This document shows positions 15,907-26,334 of a stretch of DNA of 64,000 nucleotides, in pieces. How positions within the stretch are numbered: the first letter of the stretch is position 1; every line of letters begins with the position of its first letter. The stretch covers positions 124,001 through 188,000 of the forward strand of contig JAPKDQ010000002.1 of assembly GCA_028822445.1 (NCBI GenBank), written 5' to 3'. The notes under the pieces are model-generated. The model was not told where the DNA came from. It searched no databases and saw only the letters and a program-made list of their open reading frames with translations. A program made the position numbers and the translations under genes. Origin of the DNA: Rhodospirillaceae bacterium (GTDB lineage Bacteria > Pseudomonadota > Alphaproteobacteria > Rhodospirillales > Rhodospirillaceae).

Positions 15907-17301
15907 ATGGAAAACGTACTTATCGTACACGAGGTCCCGTGGCTGGAACCCCTTGAGGCCTTTTCGACCTTTGCGGGCGACCCTGTCGCGGCACTTCTCC
16001 ATGGCGACGGCGCCAATGAAATGGGTCGCTGGTCTTACATCGCGGCCTCGCCATTCAGAACCATAATCGTGGATGCTGATATGGAGGCCACGATCGATGG
16101 ACGTCCGGCTCAAGGGGATCCATTCCACCTCATAAATATTGCACTAAAGAGTTTCCCCATCGAGGAACTAGGACCGGCACCTTTCTTGGGTGGTGCAGTC
16201 GGTTTCTTCGGATATGAAATGGGCGGGCTCGTTGAGAGCCTCCCTCCGCCAAAAACAGGAGCAACCAATCCGGCCTTGGTGGTTGGTCTTTACGATGTGG
16301 TCGTCGCTTTCGACCATGTCGAGCAAAAGACTTGGGTCATTGCGACGGGTTTTCCTGAACCCATCGACAGTTTGCGGCGCAACCGTGCGCAAGATCGCGC
16401 GCGATGGATGATCGATCAAATACAAAGTCGGCCCGAAAGTCAGATCACTATGTGCTCTGCCGAATGGTCGGCTGAACAATCAAGAATAGAGGTGAAAGAT
16501 TCGATCCAGGCGGCAATTGAACTCATCAACGCGGGGGATGCTTTTCAAGCCAACATCACCCAGAGATTTATTGCTCAGAAACCAAAAAATACAACGCCCT
16601 GGGATTTATTTCTCCAATTACGCAAAACACTGCCGTCGCCATTCGGCGCGTACGTGGCAGGGTCATCAAAATTCCATGTTCTTTCCGCCTCCCCTGAACG
16701 TTTCTTGCAGGCTACTCGACATGGTTCAGTTGAAACCTGGCCGATTAAAGGAACCCGGCCAAGACATAAAGATCCAGCAACAGACAGACAGCTAGCAACG
16801 GACCTAGCCCAGAGCCCAAAAGACAACGCCGAAAACCTCATGATCGTCGACCTCATGCGCAACGACATTTCTAGGGTCTGCGAAAGCGGCAGCGTGAGTG
16901 TGCCACAATGCTGCCAAGTGGAGACCTTCGCCCGTGTGCACCACCTTGTCTCTGTTGTGACTGGGGAACTGCGCGCTGATAAATCTGCCATCGATCTATT
17001 GCGGGCTTGTTTCCCAGGCGGCTCAGTGACAGGGGCACCAAAAGTTCGCGCTATGGAAATGATCCACGAACTGGAACCCTCTGCGCGCGGACCATACTGC
17101 GGCGCGATTGCTTGGATCGGTTTTGACGGCGCAATGGATTCGGCCATTGTTATTCGCAGCCTTATCGTGGACGACGATCAGGTTATTGCTCAGGCTGGCG
17201 GAGGCATTGTTGCCGATTCAGATCCCTCACTAGAATATGAAGAGGCTATGGTAAAGTTACGACCACTTCTTTCCGTTCTCGATCCCACCGCAACAATATG
17301 A
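15907..17301 (+). CDS. pabB: Aminodeoxychorismate synthase component I PabB
   Basis: Converts chorismate with ammonia to 4-amino-4-deoxychorismate on the way to p-aminobenzoate and folate; cytosolic. From ATG 15907 (MENVLIVHEVPW) it has 464 residues, as usual; the earlier ATG at 15853 lies inside the preceding gene. The chorismate-binding core is complete: INAGDAFQANITQRF, WPIKGTRPRHK, KDNAENLMIVDLMRNDISRV and FPGGSVTGAPKVRAMEMI. The PIKGT lysine is the mark of PabB as opposed to TrpE. Its last 4 bp overlap pabC (17298-17301). No glutaminase PabA is in the window. Confidence 0.93.
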   Translation: MENVLIVHEVPWLEPLEAFSTFAGDPVAALLHGDGANEMGRWSYIAASPFRTIIVDADMEATIDGRPAQGDPFHLINIALKSFPIEELGPAPFLGGAVGFFGYEMGGLVESLPPPKTGATNPALVVGLYDVVVAFDHVEQKTWVIATGFPEPIDSLRRNRAQDRARWMIDQIQSRPESQITMCSAEWSAEQSRIEVKDSIQAAIELINAGDAFQANITQRFIAQKPKNTTPWDLFLQLRKTLPSPFGAYVAGSSKFHVLSASPERFLQATRHGSVETWPIKGTRPRHKDPATDRQLATDLAQSPKDNAENLMIVDLMRNDISRVCESGSVSVPQCCQVETFARVHHLVSVVTGELRADKSAIDLLRACFPGGSVTGAPKVRAMEMIHELEPSARGPYCGAIAWIGFDGAMDSAIVIRSLIVDDDQVIAQAGGGIVADSDPSLEYEEAMVKLRPLLSVLDPTATI

Positions 17302-18098
17302 TCATCGATCTCAACGGAAAACACACAGAGTCCAGAGACGCTTTAATCGACGTCGCAGATCGTGGTTTTACGCTGGGCGATGGTATTTTTGAAACCATTC
17401 GCGTGAGAGACGGTAAGCCGGACCGGTTTACCGCCCACATGACGCGGATGCGTTACGGTGCTAAAATCCTAGGTATTCCCATGCCCACAACAAGTTCAGG
17501 CGTTGAGAGTCGACTGACTAGAATCGTCGAAGCCAACAACCTGAAGAATGCCGTCGTCCGCATAACACTCAGCCATGGACCCGCTCCAAGAGGACTCCTA
17601 CCGCCAGACGTCGCAGCTCCAACATTTGTCATTACTGCGTCTCCTCTGCCGAAAACAGCACCTTCGGTTAAAGCCATTCTGGCAATTAAAGTGCGACGTA
17701 ACGAGTTCTCCGCATCTTCGAGGATAAAGTCTCTGAGCTACGTCGATAACGTCATAGCCCGCCGAGAAGCCGCCGAATATGGCGCCGACGACGCCCTTAT
17801 TCTGAACACGCAAGGGCGATTGGCGGAATCTACGGTTTCAAATCTGTTTCTTATGATCAAAGGCGCATTGCTAACGCCGCCTGTCTCAGACGGAGCGCTA
17901 CCGGGGGTCATGCGAGCAGACCTGATTTCGCATTTTAGAGCAGAAGAGAAACCACTAGTGGTCGACGATTTAGCAAAAGCGGAAGAGGCTTTTTTGACCA
18001 ATGCCCTGGGCGTGCGTGCGCTCATTGCCGTGGCAGACCAACCTATCGGTGACGGTGAGCCCGGACCCACAACCCAAATGCTGGCCACGCAGCTATAA
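17298..18098 (+). CDS. pabC: Aminodeoxychorismate lyase / class IV aminotransferase PabC
   Basis: PLP enzyme of fold type IV, 266 residues, predicted to release pyruvate from aminodeoxychorismate to give p-aminobenzoate. The PLP lysine is K144 in SSRIKSLSYVDNV, and the E177 region reads GRLAESTVSNLF. The N-terminal DRGFTLGDGIFETIRVRDG is typical of the class. Branched-chain or D-amino acid aminotransferases share these motifs, but the 4-bp overlap with pabB makes PabC the best call. Confidence 0.9.
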   Translation: MIIDLNGKHTESRDALIDVADRGFTLGDGIFETIRVRDGKPDRFTAHMTRMRYGAKILGIPMPTTSSGVESRLTRIVEANNLKNAVVRITLSHGPAPRGLLPPDVAAPTFVITASPLPKTAPSVKAILAIKVRRNEFSASSRIKSLSYVDNVIARREAAEYGADDALILNTQGRLAESTVSNLFLMIKGALLTPPVSDGALPGVMRADLISHFRAEEKPLVVDDLAKAEEAFLTNALGVRALIAVADQPIGDGEPGPTTQMLATQL

Positions 18099-18112
18099 AT
18101 AGAACAGGCTAC

Positions 18113-18634
18113 TTATCCTGCGGTGCAAGCGCCGGTTATGTCCTGGTGAGCAGCAGTGAACCCACTCAAAGAATAAGTGTCTGTCGTCAACGTGCCGCGA
18201 CTGGAGGTGCCCCTTACCGTCAACTTTGAGCCTCGAATCATGGCCTTGACCATCGTTTTGTCCGTGGCTTCGTCTCTGTTCCAGGCTCGCTCGCCATGCG
18301 TGAACATATCGTATGTGGTCGACCCGGTTTGGATTCTAACATCAGAGTTCTCTTTATATGCATAGCCAGCGACAATACTAACGACGTCCAGAGAATCTTC
18401 ACTGGGACGATGGGTCACCAACGCAAATATGTCGCCACGGCGGGTATAATCACCTTCTTCGTCCGTTGGTTCGCTCGCCATGTAGCAAACAATCCCTGCA
18501 TCTTCTTTATACGAGTATGCAGTCCAGGCGCCATGCGTCCCAATCACCGTGACATCCTGAGCTAAGGCTGCCGTCGCGCCCATTATTGTTAAGAAGAAAA
18601 TTATGGGCGCCTTCAATGCGTTAGCTCCGCGCAT
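18113..18634 (-). CDS. Exported IalB-family (invasion-associated locus B) protein
   Basis: Periplasmic protein of 173 residues. ATG 18632-18634 (MRGANALKAPIIFFLTIMG) is chosen because AAAGGAG lies 9 bp upstream. The signal peptide ends at AALAQD. The mature part has the IalB layout: GAWTAYSYKEDAGIVCYMAS, ALVTHRPSEDSLDVVSIVAG, and a final cysteine in ITGACTAG, likely disulfide-bonded to the first. In alphaproteobacteria this family is widespread and not limited to pathogens; the molecular role is not settled. Convergent with pabC, 14 bp apart. Confidence 0.85.
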   Translation of the reverse strand: MRGANALKAPIIFFLTIMGATAALAQDVTVIGTHGAWTAYSYKEDAGIVCYMASEPTDEEGDYTRRGDIFALVTHRPSEDSLDVVSIVAGYAYKENSDVRIQTGSTTYDMFTHGERAWNRDEATDKTMVKAMIRGSKLTVRGTSSRGTLTTDTYSLSGFTAAHQDITGACTAG

Positions 18635-18742
18635 CCAGTGGAACTCCTTTGCCAACATTACCCGCGATCTTACCTGACCATCGGTAAGATTGTGTTGATG
18701 TTGTGACCCGGACGCAACCCCTAGTTTCTGCCGAGTCGCCCC

Positions 18743-19342
18743 TCAATCTTCAGGCCCACCCTTTTCCGCTGCCAGAACTTCGGCCAGCGGAGGCTCTTGG
18801 CGAAAGCGTTGCATATCTTCTTGTCGTAGAACGGGGCCGCCATGCACATGTTTAGGAAGCGGTTCGGACGGCCCACCAGGCACAACCGGCCGCGACGAAA
18901 ATCGGCCGCGAGAGACAAGCCGGTCATACATCACTACGACACCGGCAATTCCGACATTCAGACTAAATCGAGTCGGAATACGAATTAGGTGGTCACAGCG
19001 CTCTATCATCTCCGGCGACAAACCACCGCGCTCTGAGCCAAGAACGTAGGCTGCTCTTATGGGGTGCCTGAAGCTGGGTAGCTCAACTGCATCATCATCG
19101 ATTTCGATGCCAACCACGGAACACATTTTGGGAAGAACGAGCGAACCCAATGCTGGGAATTCATAAAAAGGAAGTTGGCCAATCGAGTCAGACGTGTCTG
19201 TCAGTGCCCCAACCTTACGGTGGTAATTTGCTGCTATCGTAAATACGAAGTTTGCATCAAAAGCATGGGCCGTCCGGAAAAGATTCCCAACATTATACTG
19301 CTTGCTTACGCCCTCGACGCCAATTCCGAAATACCCACGCAC
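18743..19342 (-). CDS. TrmH/SpoU-family RNA 2'-O-methyltransferase
   Basis: Knotted-fold SAM-dependent methyltransferase acting on tRNA or rRNA ribose, 199 residues. Motif 1 is NVGNLFRTAHAFDANFVF, motif 2 is AAYVLGSERGGLSPEMI, motif 3 reads RIPTRFSLNVGIAGVVVMYDRL in the usual place, with the N-G-I in place of the commoner N-V-S. About 50 extra C-terminal residues are rich in Pro, Arg and Glu. It follows aacS by 14 bp and may be co-transcribed with it. Which RNA position it modifies is not predictable. Confidence 0.88.
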   Translation of the reverse strand: MRGYFGIGVEGVSKQYNVGNLFRTAHAFDANFVFTIAANYHRKVGALTDTSDSIGQLPFYEFPALGSLVLPKMCSVVGIEIDDDAVELPSFRHPIRAAYVLGSERGGLSPEMIERCDHLIRIPTRFSLNVGIAGVVVMYDRLVSRGRFSSRPVVPGGPSEPLPKHVHGGPVLRQEDMQRFRQEPPLAEVLAAEKGGPED

Positions 19343-19356
19343 GCACCGTCTCCATA

Positions 19357-21321
<1,965 letters not shown>

Positions 21322-21352
21322 GAATAACTCCCGCGCGCAGAATGCCTAACAA

Positions 21353-22375
21353 ATGTGTGCAATCTCTGTGTACACTGCGGGAACATCGCCGCATGGCTTT
21401 TCCTCTCAGTGCTCACATATCGGATACCCGTTGTCTTCCTCGCCTAGTCACGTTGCACCACCAGAACATACCGTCGCTACAAATAATTTGCATGGAGCGG
21501 TGTGGATGCTTGGCGGCGCGCTTTTCTTTTCAGTGACGGCCGTGCTGATTAAAATAGCTGGACAGACGCTGCACACCTTTGAAATCGTGTTTTTCCGCTG
21601 CCTGTTCGGCATGTTGGTGGTGATTCCACTTCTAATAAAGAGTGGGCTCGGCGCATTGAAGGTCAATAAGCCAGGGCTTCACCTGATCAGGGCTACCTGC
21701 GCCGTGGTTGGCATGTCTGGCGGCTTCTACGCGATGACGCACCTTGAACTAGCAACAGCGATTTCACTGTCATTCACCCGGCCCCTTTTTATGATCATCC
21801 TTGCGGCAATCTTCCTAGGCGAGTTTGTTAGATGGCGGCGCGGCCTGGCGACGGCTATCGGATTTATTGGTATGCTCATTATGGTGCAGCCGGGCGCGAG
21901 CTCGATTGAGCCCGCTGTGTTAAGTGGGGTCTTGGCAGCCCTTGCCGTCGGCGGCGCATTAATCACCGTGAAAATGATCGTGCCCTACGACGCGCCAGTC
22001 ACCATCATGCTAACGTTCTCTATTGCCACGGTTGTGATGGCCGCCGTTCCCGCTGCCTTTGTGTGGCAGGCCCCAACCACTGGAGAACTGCTCCTACTCA
22101 TGGGTCTGGGCATCGTCGCTAGCTGCGGTCAGTACTGTTTTATCCAAGCCTTCGCAATTGGTGATGCTACGGTCATGAGTCCGATTGATTACGTGCAGAT
22201 CATCCTTGGCAGCACGGCGGGCTTCTTCCTTTTCAGCGAGCGCCCTGGCGTTGAAACGTTCATTGGGGCTGCGGTCATCGTGGCTTCAACCTTATACATC
22301 GTGATGCGTGGGGCCCGCGTGCAGGCTGCCCCGCCAACCCCACCAGACCCGGCAGCAACCCCCCCGAGCGCCTGA
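21353..22375 (+). CDS. EamA/DMT-family transporter
   Basis: Inner-membrane carrier with ten predicted helices in two EamA repeats. The frame from 21353 has 340 residues, but the first ~50 are polar and overlap the aacS promoter region. A start at GTG 21500 or ATG 21506 (MLGGALFFSVTAVLIK) would give the usual 290 residues and is more probable. Repeat 1 includes EIVFFRCLFGMLVVIP and FTRPLFMIILAAIFLGE; repeat 2 includes MSPIDYVQIILGSTAG. The C-terminus is a short Pro/Ala tail. Substrate unknown; such carriers export amino acids or other metabolites. Confidence 0.88.
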   Translation: MCAISVYTAGTSPHGFSSQCSHIGYPLSSSPSHVAPPEHTVATNNLHGAVWMLGGALFFSVTAVLIKIAGQTLHTFEIVFFRCLFGMLVVIPLLIKSGLGALKVNKPGLHLIRATCAVVGMSGGFYAMTHLELATAISLSFTRPLFMIILAAIFLGEFVRWRRGLATAIGFIGMLIMVQPGASSIEPAVLSGVLAALAVGGALITVKMIVPYDAPVTIMLTFSIATVVMAAVPAAFVWQAPTTGELLLLMGLGIVASCGQYCFIQAFAIGDATVMSPIDYVQIILGSTAGFFLFSERPGVETFIGAAVIVASTLYIVMRGARVQAAPPTPPDPAATPPSA

Positions 22376-22592
22376 CGGCCCCCTAAAAGAATGCGGACCC
22401 GTTAAGCCAGGTGCCGGCTTTGCTCTGAACGAACCAATGCGCGGGCGGTATCTTGAGGTTTTCTTCTTTATTCGCAACGCACTAGAGGTAGAATTAAATA
22501 AGCTCACGAAACTCACTTAGTGAATAAAAATAGGGTGGGTTTACCGCGTAGTGCCGGGGTTAAAAATGGCCTATTTTCAGGCTACTGTGGCC

Positions 22593-22883
22593 TCAACCAG
22601 CAGCAGCATCCATAAACTTTGCCAGCACAATATCTCGCTCACTGAGACCCCCTGCATCATGGGTGGTCAACGTCACGTCAATCCGGTTGTAAACATTGAA
22701 CCATTCCGGATGGTGATCCATCTGACCCGCCTTCAAAGCACAACGCGTCATGAAACCAAACGCCGCATTAAAATCTACAAACTTAAATGTGCGCTGAATG
22801 GCGTCTCGCCCCTCCAGCTCAGACCATTCAGAAAGTTCCGAGAGCGCTTTTAAGCGTCCCTCAGGTGAAAGTTTTACGACCAT
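22593..22883 (-). CDS. 4a-hydroxytetrahydrobiopterin dehydratase (pterin-4a-carbinolamine dehydratase)
   Basis: 96-residue cytosolic enzyme that regenerates pterin cofactor after aromatic amino acid hydroxylation. Signature residues are in [20 protein letters not shown] (the H-H-P-E-W ligand set) and [14 protein letters not shown]. Length and ends match the family. No phenylalanine hydroxylase is in this window. It is about 100 bp after the sirtuin gene on the same strand, with a weak hairpin between. Confidence 0.93.
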   Translation of the reverse strand: MVVKLSPEGRLKALSELSEWSELEGRDAIQRTFKFVDFNAAFGFMTRCALKAGQMDHHPEWFNVYNRIDVTLTTHDAGGLSERDIVLAKFMDAAAG

Positions 22884-22945
22884 GTGGCTACCCTCTTCTT
22901 TAGACCCCTGAGACTGACAGACTAAGGCGCAATTGCAATTTCAAA

Positions 22946-22962
22946 CCCGCAAGAAGGGCGGG
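22946..22962 (-). terminator. Weak hairpin after the sirtuin gene
   Basis: On the minus strand CCCGC and GCGGG pair around a 7-nt loop and are followed by TTTG. The stem is only 5 bp and the T-run short, so termination is doubtful. Confidence 0.3.
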
Positions 22963-22979
22963 AGCAGTTTTAGGTTTAG

Positions 22980-23714
22980 TCATAGGGTCGCCAACACCTC
23001 ATCGACATAGCTGGGAACAACCTCAGTTGCTGGGCCATATCGCCCTTCAGAAAACAACGCGGCGCCAAGGGAAGGCTCAAGATTCAATTCAACTGTATGG
23101 GCGCGACCAATTTGTTGCACAACAGAAATAAAGCCAGCGGCAGGATAGACATTGCCCGAGGTTCCGATGGATACAAACAAATCACAAGCGACAAGCACTG
23201 CTTGAATGCGGCCCAACTCCAACGGTGTTTCACCAAACCAAACGACATGCGGCCGCATGCCACCCACATCACCACAGCCTTCACAAACCGTCGCTGTCGA
23301 CATATCCCCTTCCCACGGGACGGCGTGTTGGCAGTGATCACAGCGTGCCTTTGAATGAACACCGTGCATATGGATTAGATTCTGGGTTCCACCCGATTCA
23401 TGCAGCGAATCGACATTCTGGGTAATCACGGTCACCTGGCCAGGCCATTGGGTCTCAAGGCGGGCCAATGCCATATGGGCATCGTTGGGGTTTGCGGCGG
23501 CAATCAAATGCCGCGCTCGGCGCATATTATAGAATGAATGCACGTAATCCGGGTTTTTTTTAAAAGCTTCAGGTGTAGCTACGTCCTCAACACGGACTTT
23601 TGACCATATACCATCAGGGTCACGAAAGGTTTCTAGGCCGGATTCCTGAGAGATTCCGGCGCCTGTGAGGATGACAATGTTAGAATTCTTCTCGAGCGTG
23701 AAGCTTTGAGGCAT
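22980..23714 (-). CDS. cobB: NAD-dependent protein deacylase (CobB/sirtuin, SIRT5-like class)
   Basis: Removes acyl groups from protein lysines using NAD, cytosolic, 244 residues. NAD motifs are LTGAGISQESGLETFRDPDG and ITQNVDSLHESGG, the catalytic His is in IHMHGVH, and the zinc site is CDHC plus CEGCG. The acyl-pocket Y-x-x-R pair appears as FYNMRRA, which in CobB and SIRT5 recognises succinyl-like groups, so desuccinylase or demalonylase activity is likely besides deacetylation. A deacylase would fit control of acyl-CoA enzymes such as the AacS nearby, but that is inference. Confidence 0.93.
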   Translation of the reverse strand: MPQSFTLEKNSNIVILTGAGISQESGLETFRDPDGIWSKVRVEDVATPEAFKKNPDYVHSFYNMRRARHLIAAANPNDAHMALARLETQWPGQVTVITQNVDSLHESGGTQNLIHMHGVHSKARCDHCQHAVPWEGDMSTATVCEGCGDVGGMRPHVVWFGETPLELGRIQAVLVACDLFVSIGTSGNVYPAAGFISVVQQIGRAHTVELNLEPSLGAALFSEGRYGPATEVVPSYVDEVLATL

Positions 23715-23801
23715 AGTGCGCGCCGCCGGGAACCAGACCAGATGCTATTCTAGCGGTCTAAACACCCGGCGCAAAGAACCTTAGATAAAGGAAGACGGCT
23801 A

Positions 23802-24278
23802 GTGGCGGTTGGAGTTTTGTTTGTTTGTACCGGAAACATCTGTCGTTCGCCAACGGCAGAAGGCGTGTTCCGAAAAATGGTTGCCGAAGCAGGGCTAACC
23901 AAAGAAATCACTGTTGATTCTGCGGGGACTGAGAGCTTTCATACGGGCGAGCCACCAGACCCGCGTTCTACCGGCGCCGCGCAGGCCCGAGGGTACGACA
24001 TGACCGGGCAATCAGCGCGCCGTGTTCAAGAGCGCGATTTCCAAAAATTCGACCTGGTGCTGGCCATGGACCGTGAACACCTACACCACCTCACGGCGAT
24101 GGCGCCAGGAGACACCTACGAACGGGTCAAGCTGTTCTTGACTTACGCCTCGAAAACAAACGCGCAAGAAGTGCCCGACCCCTACTACGGTGGCGTCGAG
24201 GGCTTCGACAAAACCCTCGACCTCATTGAAGACGGAAGCCGTGGTTTGATTGAGGCTATACAGCGCGATTTTTTGTAG
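23802..24278 (+). CDS. Low molecular weight protein-tyrosine phosphatase
   Basis: Cytosolic phosphatase of 158 residues starting at GTG 23802. The P-loop is C9-TGNIC-R15-S16, at the expected N-terminal place, and the general-acid aspartate is in VPDPYYGG near residue 127. Length matches the family. It could dephosphorylate tyrosine kinases of polysaccharide export or be the arsenate-reductase-like type; no arsenic genes are near, and no kinase either. It stands alone, divergent from cobB. Confidence 0.93.
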   Translation: MAVGVLFVCTGNICRSPTAEGVFRKMVAEAGLTKEITVDSAGTESFHTGEPPDPRSTGAAQARGYDMTGQSARRVQERDFQKFDLVLAMDREHLHHLTAMAPGDTYERVKLFLTYASKTNAQEVPDPYYGGVEGFDKTLDLIEDGSRGLIEAIQRDFL

Positions 24279-24614
24279 CGCTCCTAAAAATTCTACGAGC
24301 CCATCGCTCCATTCCCTCATTTACGACATTCTCAATATCGACATCCAAAAGAATGCGCGCTTATACCTGGCGGACGGATAACAGATTTTTTAAGGGTGAC
24401 GCGGTCACAGCGACCGGAAAGTTCTTCGGACTGGAGTGCAACACCTTAATCGGCGGCCGAGATCAACCGAACCCTCAGATACAAAGTTGTGTTTGGTTTT
24501 TTAAAACACTGCGCCATCTCTACAATCTCTATCCACTGCTCGTGCACGCTCCGTTATTTGGTAGAAGTTAGGTCAACTCTGTTGACCCGCGCCCTACGAA
24601 AAGTTGGCACACAA
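24279..24614. other. Intergenic stretch, 336 bp, no recognised gene
   Basis: An open frame of 72 codons (24353-24571, plus strand) exists but shows no family resemblance, lacks a good ribosome site and has unusual composition, so I do not call it. No RNA gene or hairpin with a T-run is visible. Confidence 0.4.
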
Positions 24615-24998
24615 TTAAATTAGAGAGTTTTCGCCGCTCATCCAAACAGCAATAGATGAAATTCTATCCCCAGAAAATGTGAGAAGCGTCAAGTTGTCCA
24701 TTTCAACCTTAGAGCCATCAACATTTATGCGCTTTACAACCAAACGAATAGCGAGACGGTGCGCGGCTATATCCGCGGTAAAAACAAAGTCCCCGTGCCA
24801 AGATTCCCGGACCATTTCAGCCCGCTTTACATAGGTCTCACGCACGGCCTCAATCCCGACTTTCCGGACATCATCCGTTGGGACCTCCATAACCACATTA
24901 TCCGTGAGGTGAGACAGGATGGCATCGGTTTCAAAACGATCAACATCAAAAAAGTAGGCTTCTGCTCTGGCAATATAATCTTCTTTAGTCACTGACAT
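24615..24998 (-). CDS. SnoaL/NTF2-like protein
   Basis: Cytosolic cone-shaped alpha+beta protein of 127 residues from ATG 24996-24998 (MSVTKEDYIARAEAYFFDVD); a GTG 12 bp upstream is an alternative. The N-terminal helix is followed by ILSHLTDNVVMEVPTDD and a sheet with HGDFVFTADIAAHRLAIRLV and NVDGSKVEMDNLTLLTFSGD, ending ISSIAVWMSGENSLI. This is the usual NTF2-like plan of small polyketide-cyclase or steroid-isomerase-like proteins; the reaction is unknown. It lies downstream of the copper-type chelatase-like gene but is separated by a terminator. Confidence 0.8.
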   Translation of the reverse strand: MSVTKEDYIARAEAYFFDVDRFETDAILSHLTDNVVMEVPTDDVRKVGIEAVRETYVKRAEMVRESWHGDFVFTADIAAHRLAIRLVVKRINVDGSKVEMDNLTLLTFSGDRISSIAVWMSGENSLI

Positions 24999-25017
24999 TT
25001 TAAGCCCCACAAAAACT

Positions 25018-25046
25018 GACGGCCGAACCCTACTGGCCCGGCCGTC
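25018..25046 (-). terminator. Rho-independent terminator after the exported chelatase-like gene
   Basis: On the minus strand GACGGCCG and CGGCCGTC (25039-25046 and 25018-25025) form a perfect 8-bp stem, extended by GC around a 13-nt loop, followed by AGTTTTTG. It ends transcripts from the gene at 25071-26126 and separates it from the SnoaL-like gene. Confidence 0.8.
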
Positions 25047-25070
25047 ACACTAGCATTTGAGTAAGGGTAT

Positions 25071-26126
25071 TTACATGTTACCGCCAAGCTCACGCACACC
25101 AGCTTCAATCCACTTTGTAAATTTAGGGTTAGACGACAATCCTTTTTCGTTAAACGTATAGTTTAGCCCTTCAAAGTCATTCGCGATGTTGGCTTGAATG
25201 CCACGAGTCGACAGCAAGTAACCGACCACAACCACTTCTCTATCATAAGCATCGGCGTTATCGATCCAACTACGCATGACGTTAACGTTGTTGGCGCGGA
25301 TGCGCTCAGGCGCATCATCTTGCAAATTGTAAGAGCGCACATCTGCGAACAATCCTCTCGCTTTTATACGGTCTGCGTGCGCATCAAGAACGGCCAACTC
25401 GAGAACATTGTCTTCGTATTTTTCGGGGCCGTGACCTAGAATGATTACCAAGGTGTTCTTCGGAACTTTCACCACTTCCATGGCGTGGTCGACCAACATA
25501 TCCGTTATTAGTTCATGGCTGGATTGCGGAACACCGAAAATCACTGGGATGGTCTGCTCAACACGCGGCGCTGGAAGGTAAGACGCTTCTTCACGTTCAC
25601 CGAAGTAATAGGCCCATTGCTCATACACCGATCCAGACGCAGAAAGGGCTGCTGGTACAACAACGATTCGCTTAGCGCCGGCTTCGGCAAGGTGGTCGAC
25701 GGCGGACTGTAAGTGTTTGCCATTCATCATGGCCATACCGAAGCCAATGGCGGTTGGGTACTCGGTCGCTAGGCCATCAAGAGACTTGACAAAAAACGTG
25801 TCGCCCGGCTCGCCTGCACCGTGAGCCAGAACAAGGACCCCGAGATCATCTGAGACCATTGCTTCGCTGATGTAGCGTTCATAGGTGGGTGGCATCATCA
25901 TCATGCTACCCATAATCTCTTCATCGGACATCGTGCGGTACTGCATGACCTTCTCCCGCAGAATACGGTAGTCCTCCTTGCTAATCTCATGGCCAGAGTG
26001 GTCCATGGTCGAATGATCCATTTGGGAGTGATCTACTTGCTGAGCGAGGGCGAAGCCTGACGCCGCAAGGGCGCCACAAAATGCGATCACGTGAGAAGAT
26101 AAGATAGCAGGTATCAAAAGGCGCAT
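25071..26126 (-). CDS. Exported CbiX-like (class II chelatase fold) protein with Met/His metal-binding N-terminus
   Basis: 351-residue predicted periplasmic protein. Residues 1-28 are a signal peptide (cleavage at FALA-QQ). The mature N-terminus carries three repeats of the DHSQM/DHSTM/DHSGH type (residues 32-46), a pattern of copper-binding proteins, and a Met cluster follows (IMGSMMMMPP, 71-80). The body has two halves like sirohydrochlorin cobalto/ferrochelatases: LVLAHGAGEPGD with H102 and LVIILGHGPEKYED with H232. CbiX enzymes are normally cytosolic; export and the His/Met tail are unusual. ATG at 26124-26126 has GGAG 8 bp upstream. A CueR/HmrR-like promoter stands 59 bp before the start. 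A copper-handling role is inferred. Confidence 0.85.
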   Translation of the reverse strand: MRLLIPAILSSHVIAFCGALAASGFALAQQVDHSQMDHSTMDHSGHEISKEDYRILREKVMQYRTMSDEEIMGSMMMMPPTYERYISEAMVSDDLGVLVLAHGAGEPGDTFFVKSLDGLATEYPTAIGFGMAMMNGKHLQSAVDHLAEAGAKRIVVVPAALSASGSVYEQWAYYFGEREEASYLPAPRVEQTIPVIFGVPQSSHELITDMLVDHAMEVVKVPKNTLVIILGHGPEKYEDNVLELAVLDAHADRIKARGLFADVRSYNLQDDAPERIRANNVNVMRSWIDNADAYDREVVVVGYLLSTRGIQANIANDFEGLNYTFNEKGLSSNPKFTKWIEAGVRELGGNM

Positions 26127-26184
26127 GAGAAAACTCCATTAGATGCCAATGGGCGACCACGAAAAACGGCTTTTGTGGCTAAGA

Positions 26185-26215
26185 GTATAACAGGTTCCAT
26201 GAAATGGAAGGTCAA
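26185..26215 (-). promoter_or_regulatory. CueR/HmrR-like MerR-type promoter for the exported chelatase-like gene
   Basis: On the minus strand: -35 TTGACC (26215-26210), -10 TTATAC (26190-26185), with an overlong 19-bp spacer. Inside it lies the dyad ACCTTCC-N7-GGAACCT. MerR-family activators need exactly such 19-bp spacers, and copper regulators CueR/HmrR bind ACCTTCC-N7-GGAAGGT. The left half-site and the spacing match exactly; the right half differs at two bases. No merR-type gene lies in the window. Confidence 0.7.
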
Positions 26216-26334
26216 GGGCGCTTTCGTGTAAATCAAACCCAGGCCGTCCAAGCCCCACCCTCGACCCCGAGAGGTGTCCGCTAATTATCCGCTAGTATCT
26301 GCAGAAGGGGTTTCCAGAGCGCTAACAAAATCTG

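Noticed and set aside
18667-18690. Inverted repeat ATCTTACC / GGTAAGAT between the methylase and the IalB gene
   Set aside because: No T-run follows on either strand, so it is not a terminator; an operator role has no further support.
24353-24571. Open frame of 72 codons between the phosphatase and the SnoaL-like gene
   Set aside because: No resemblance to a family, no ribosome site and odd composition; treated as non-coding.
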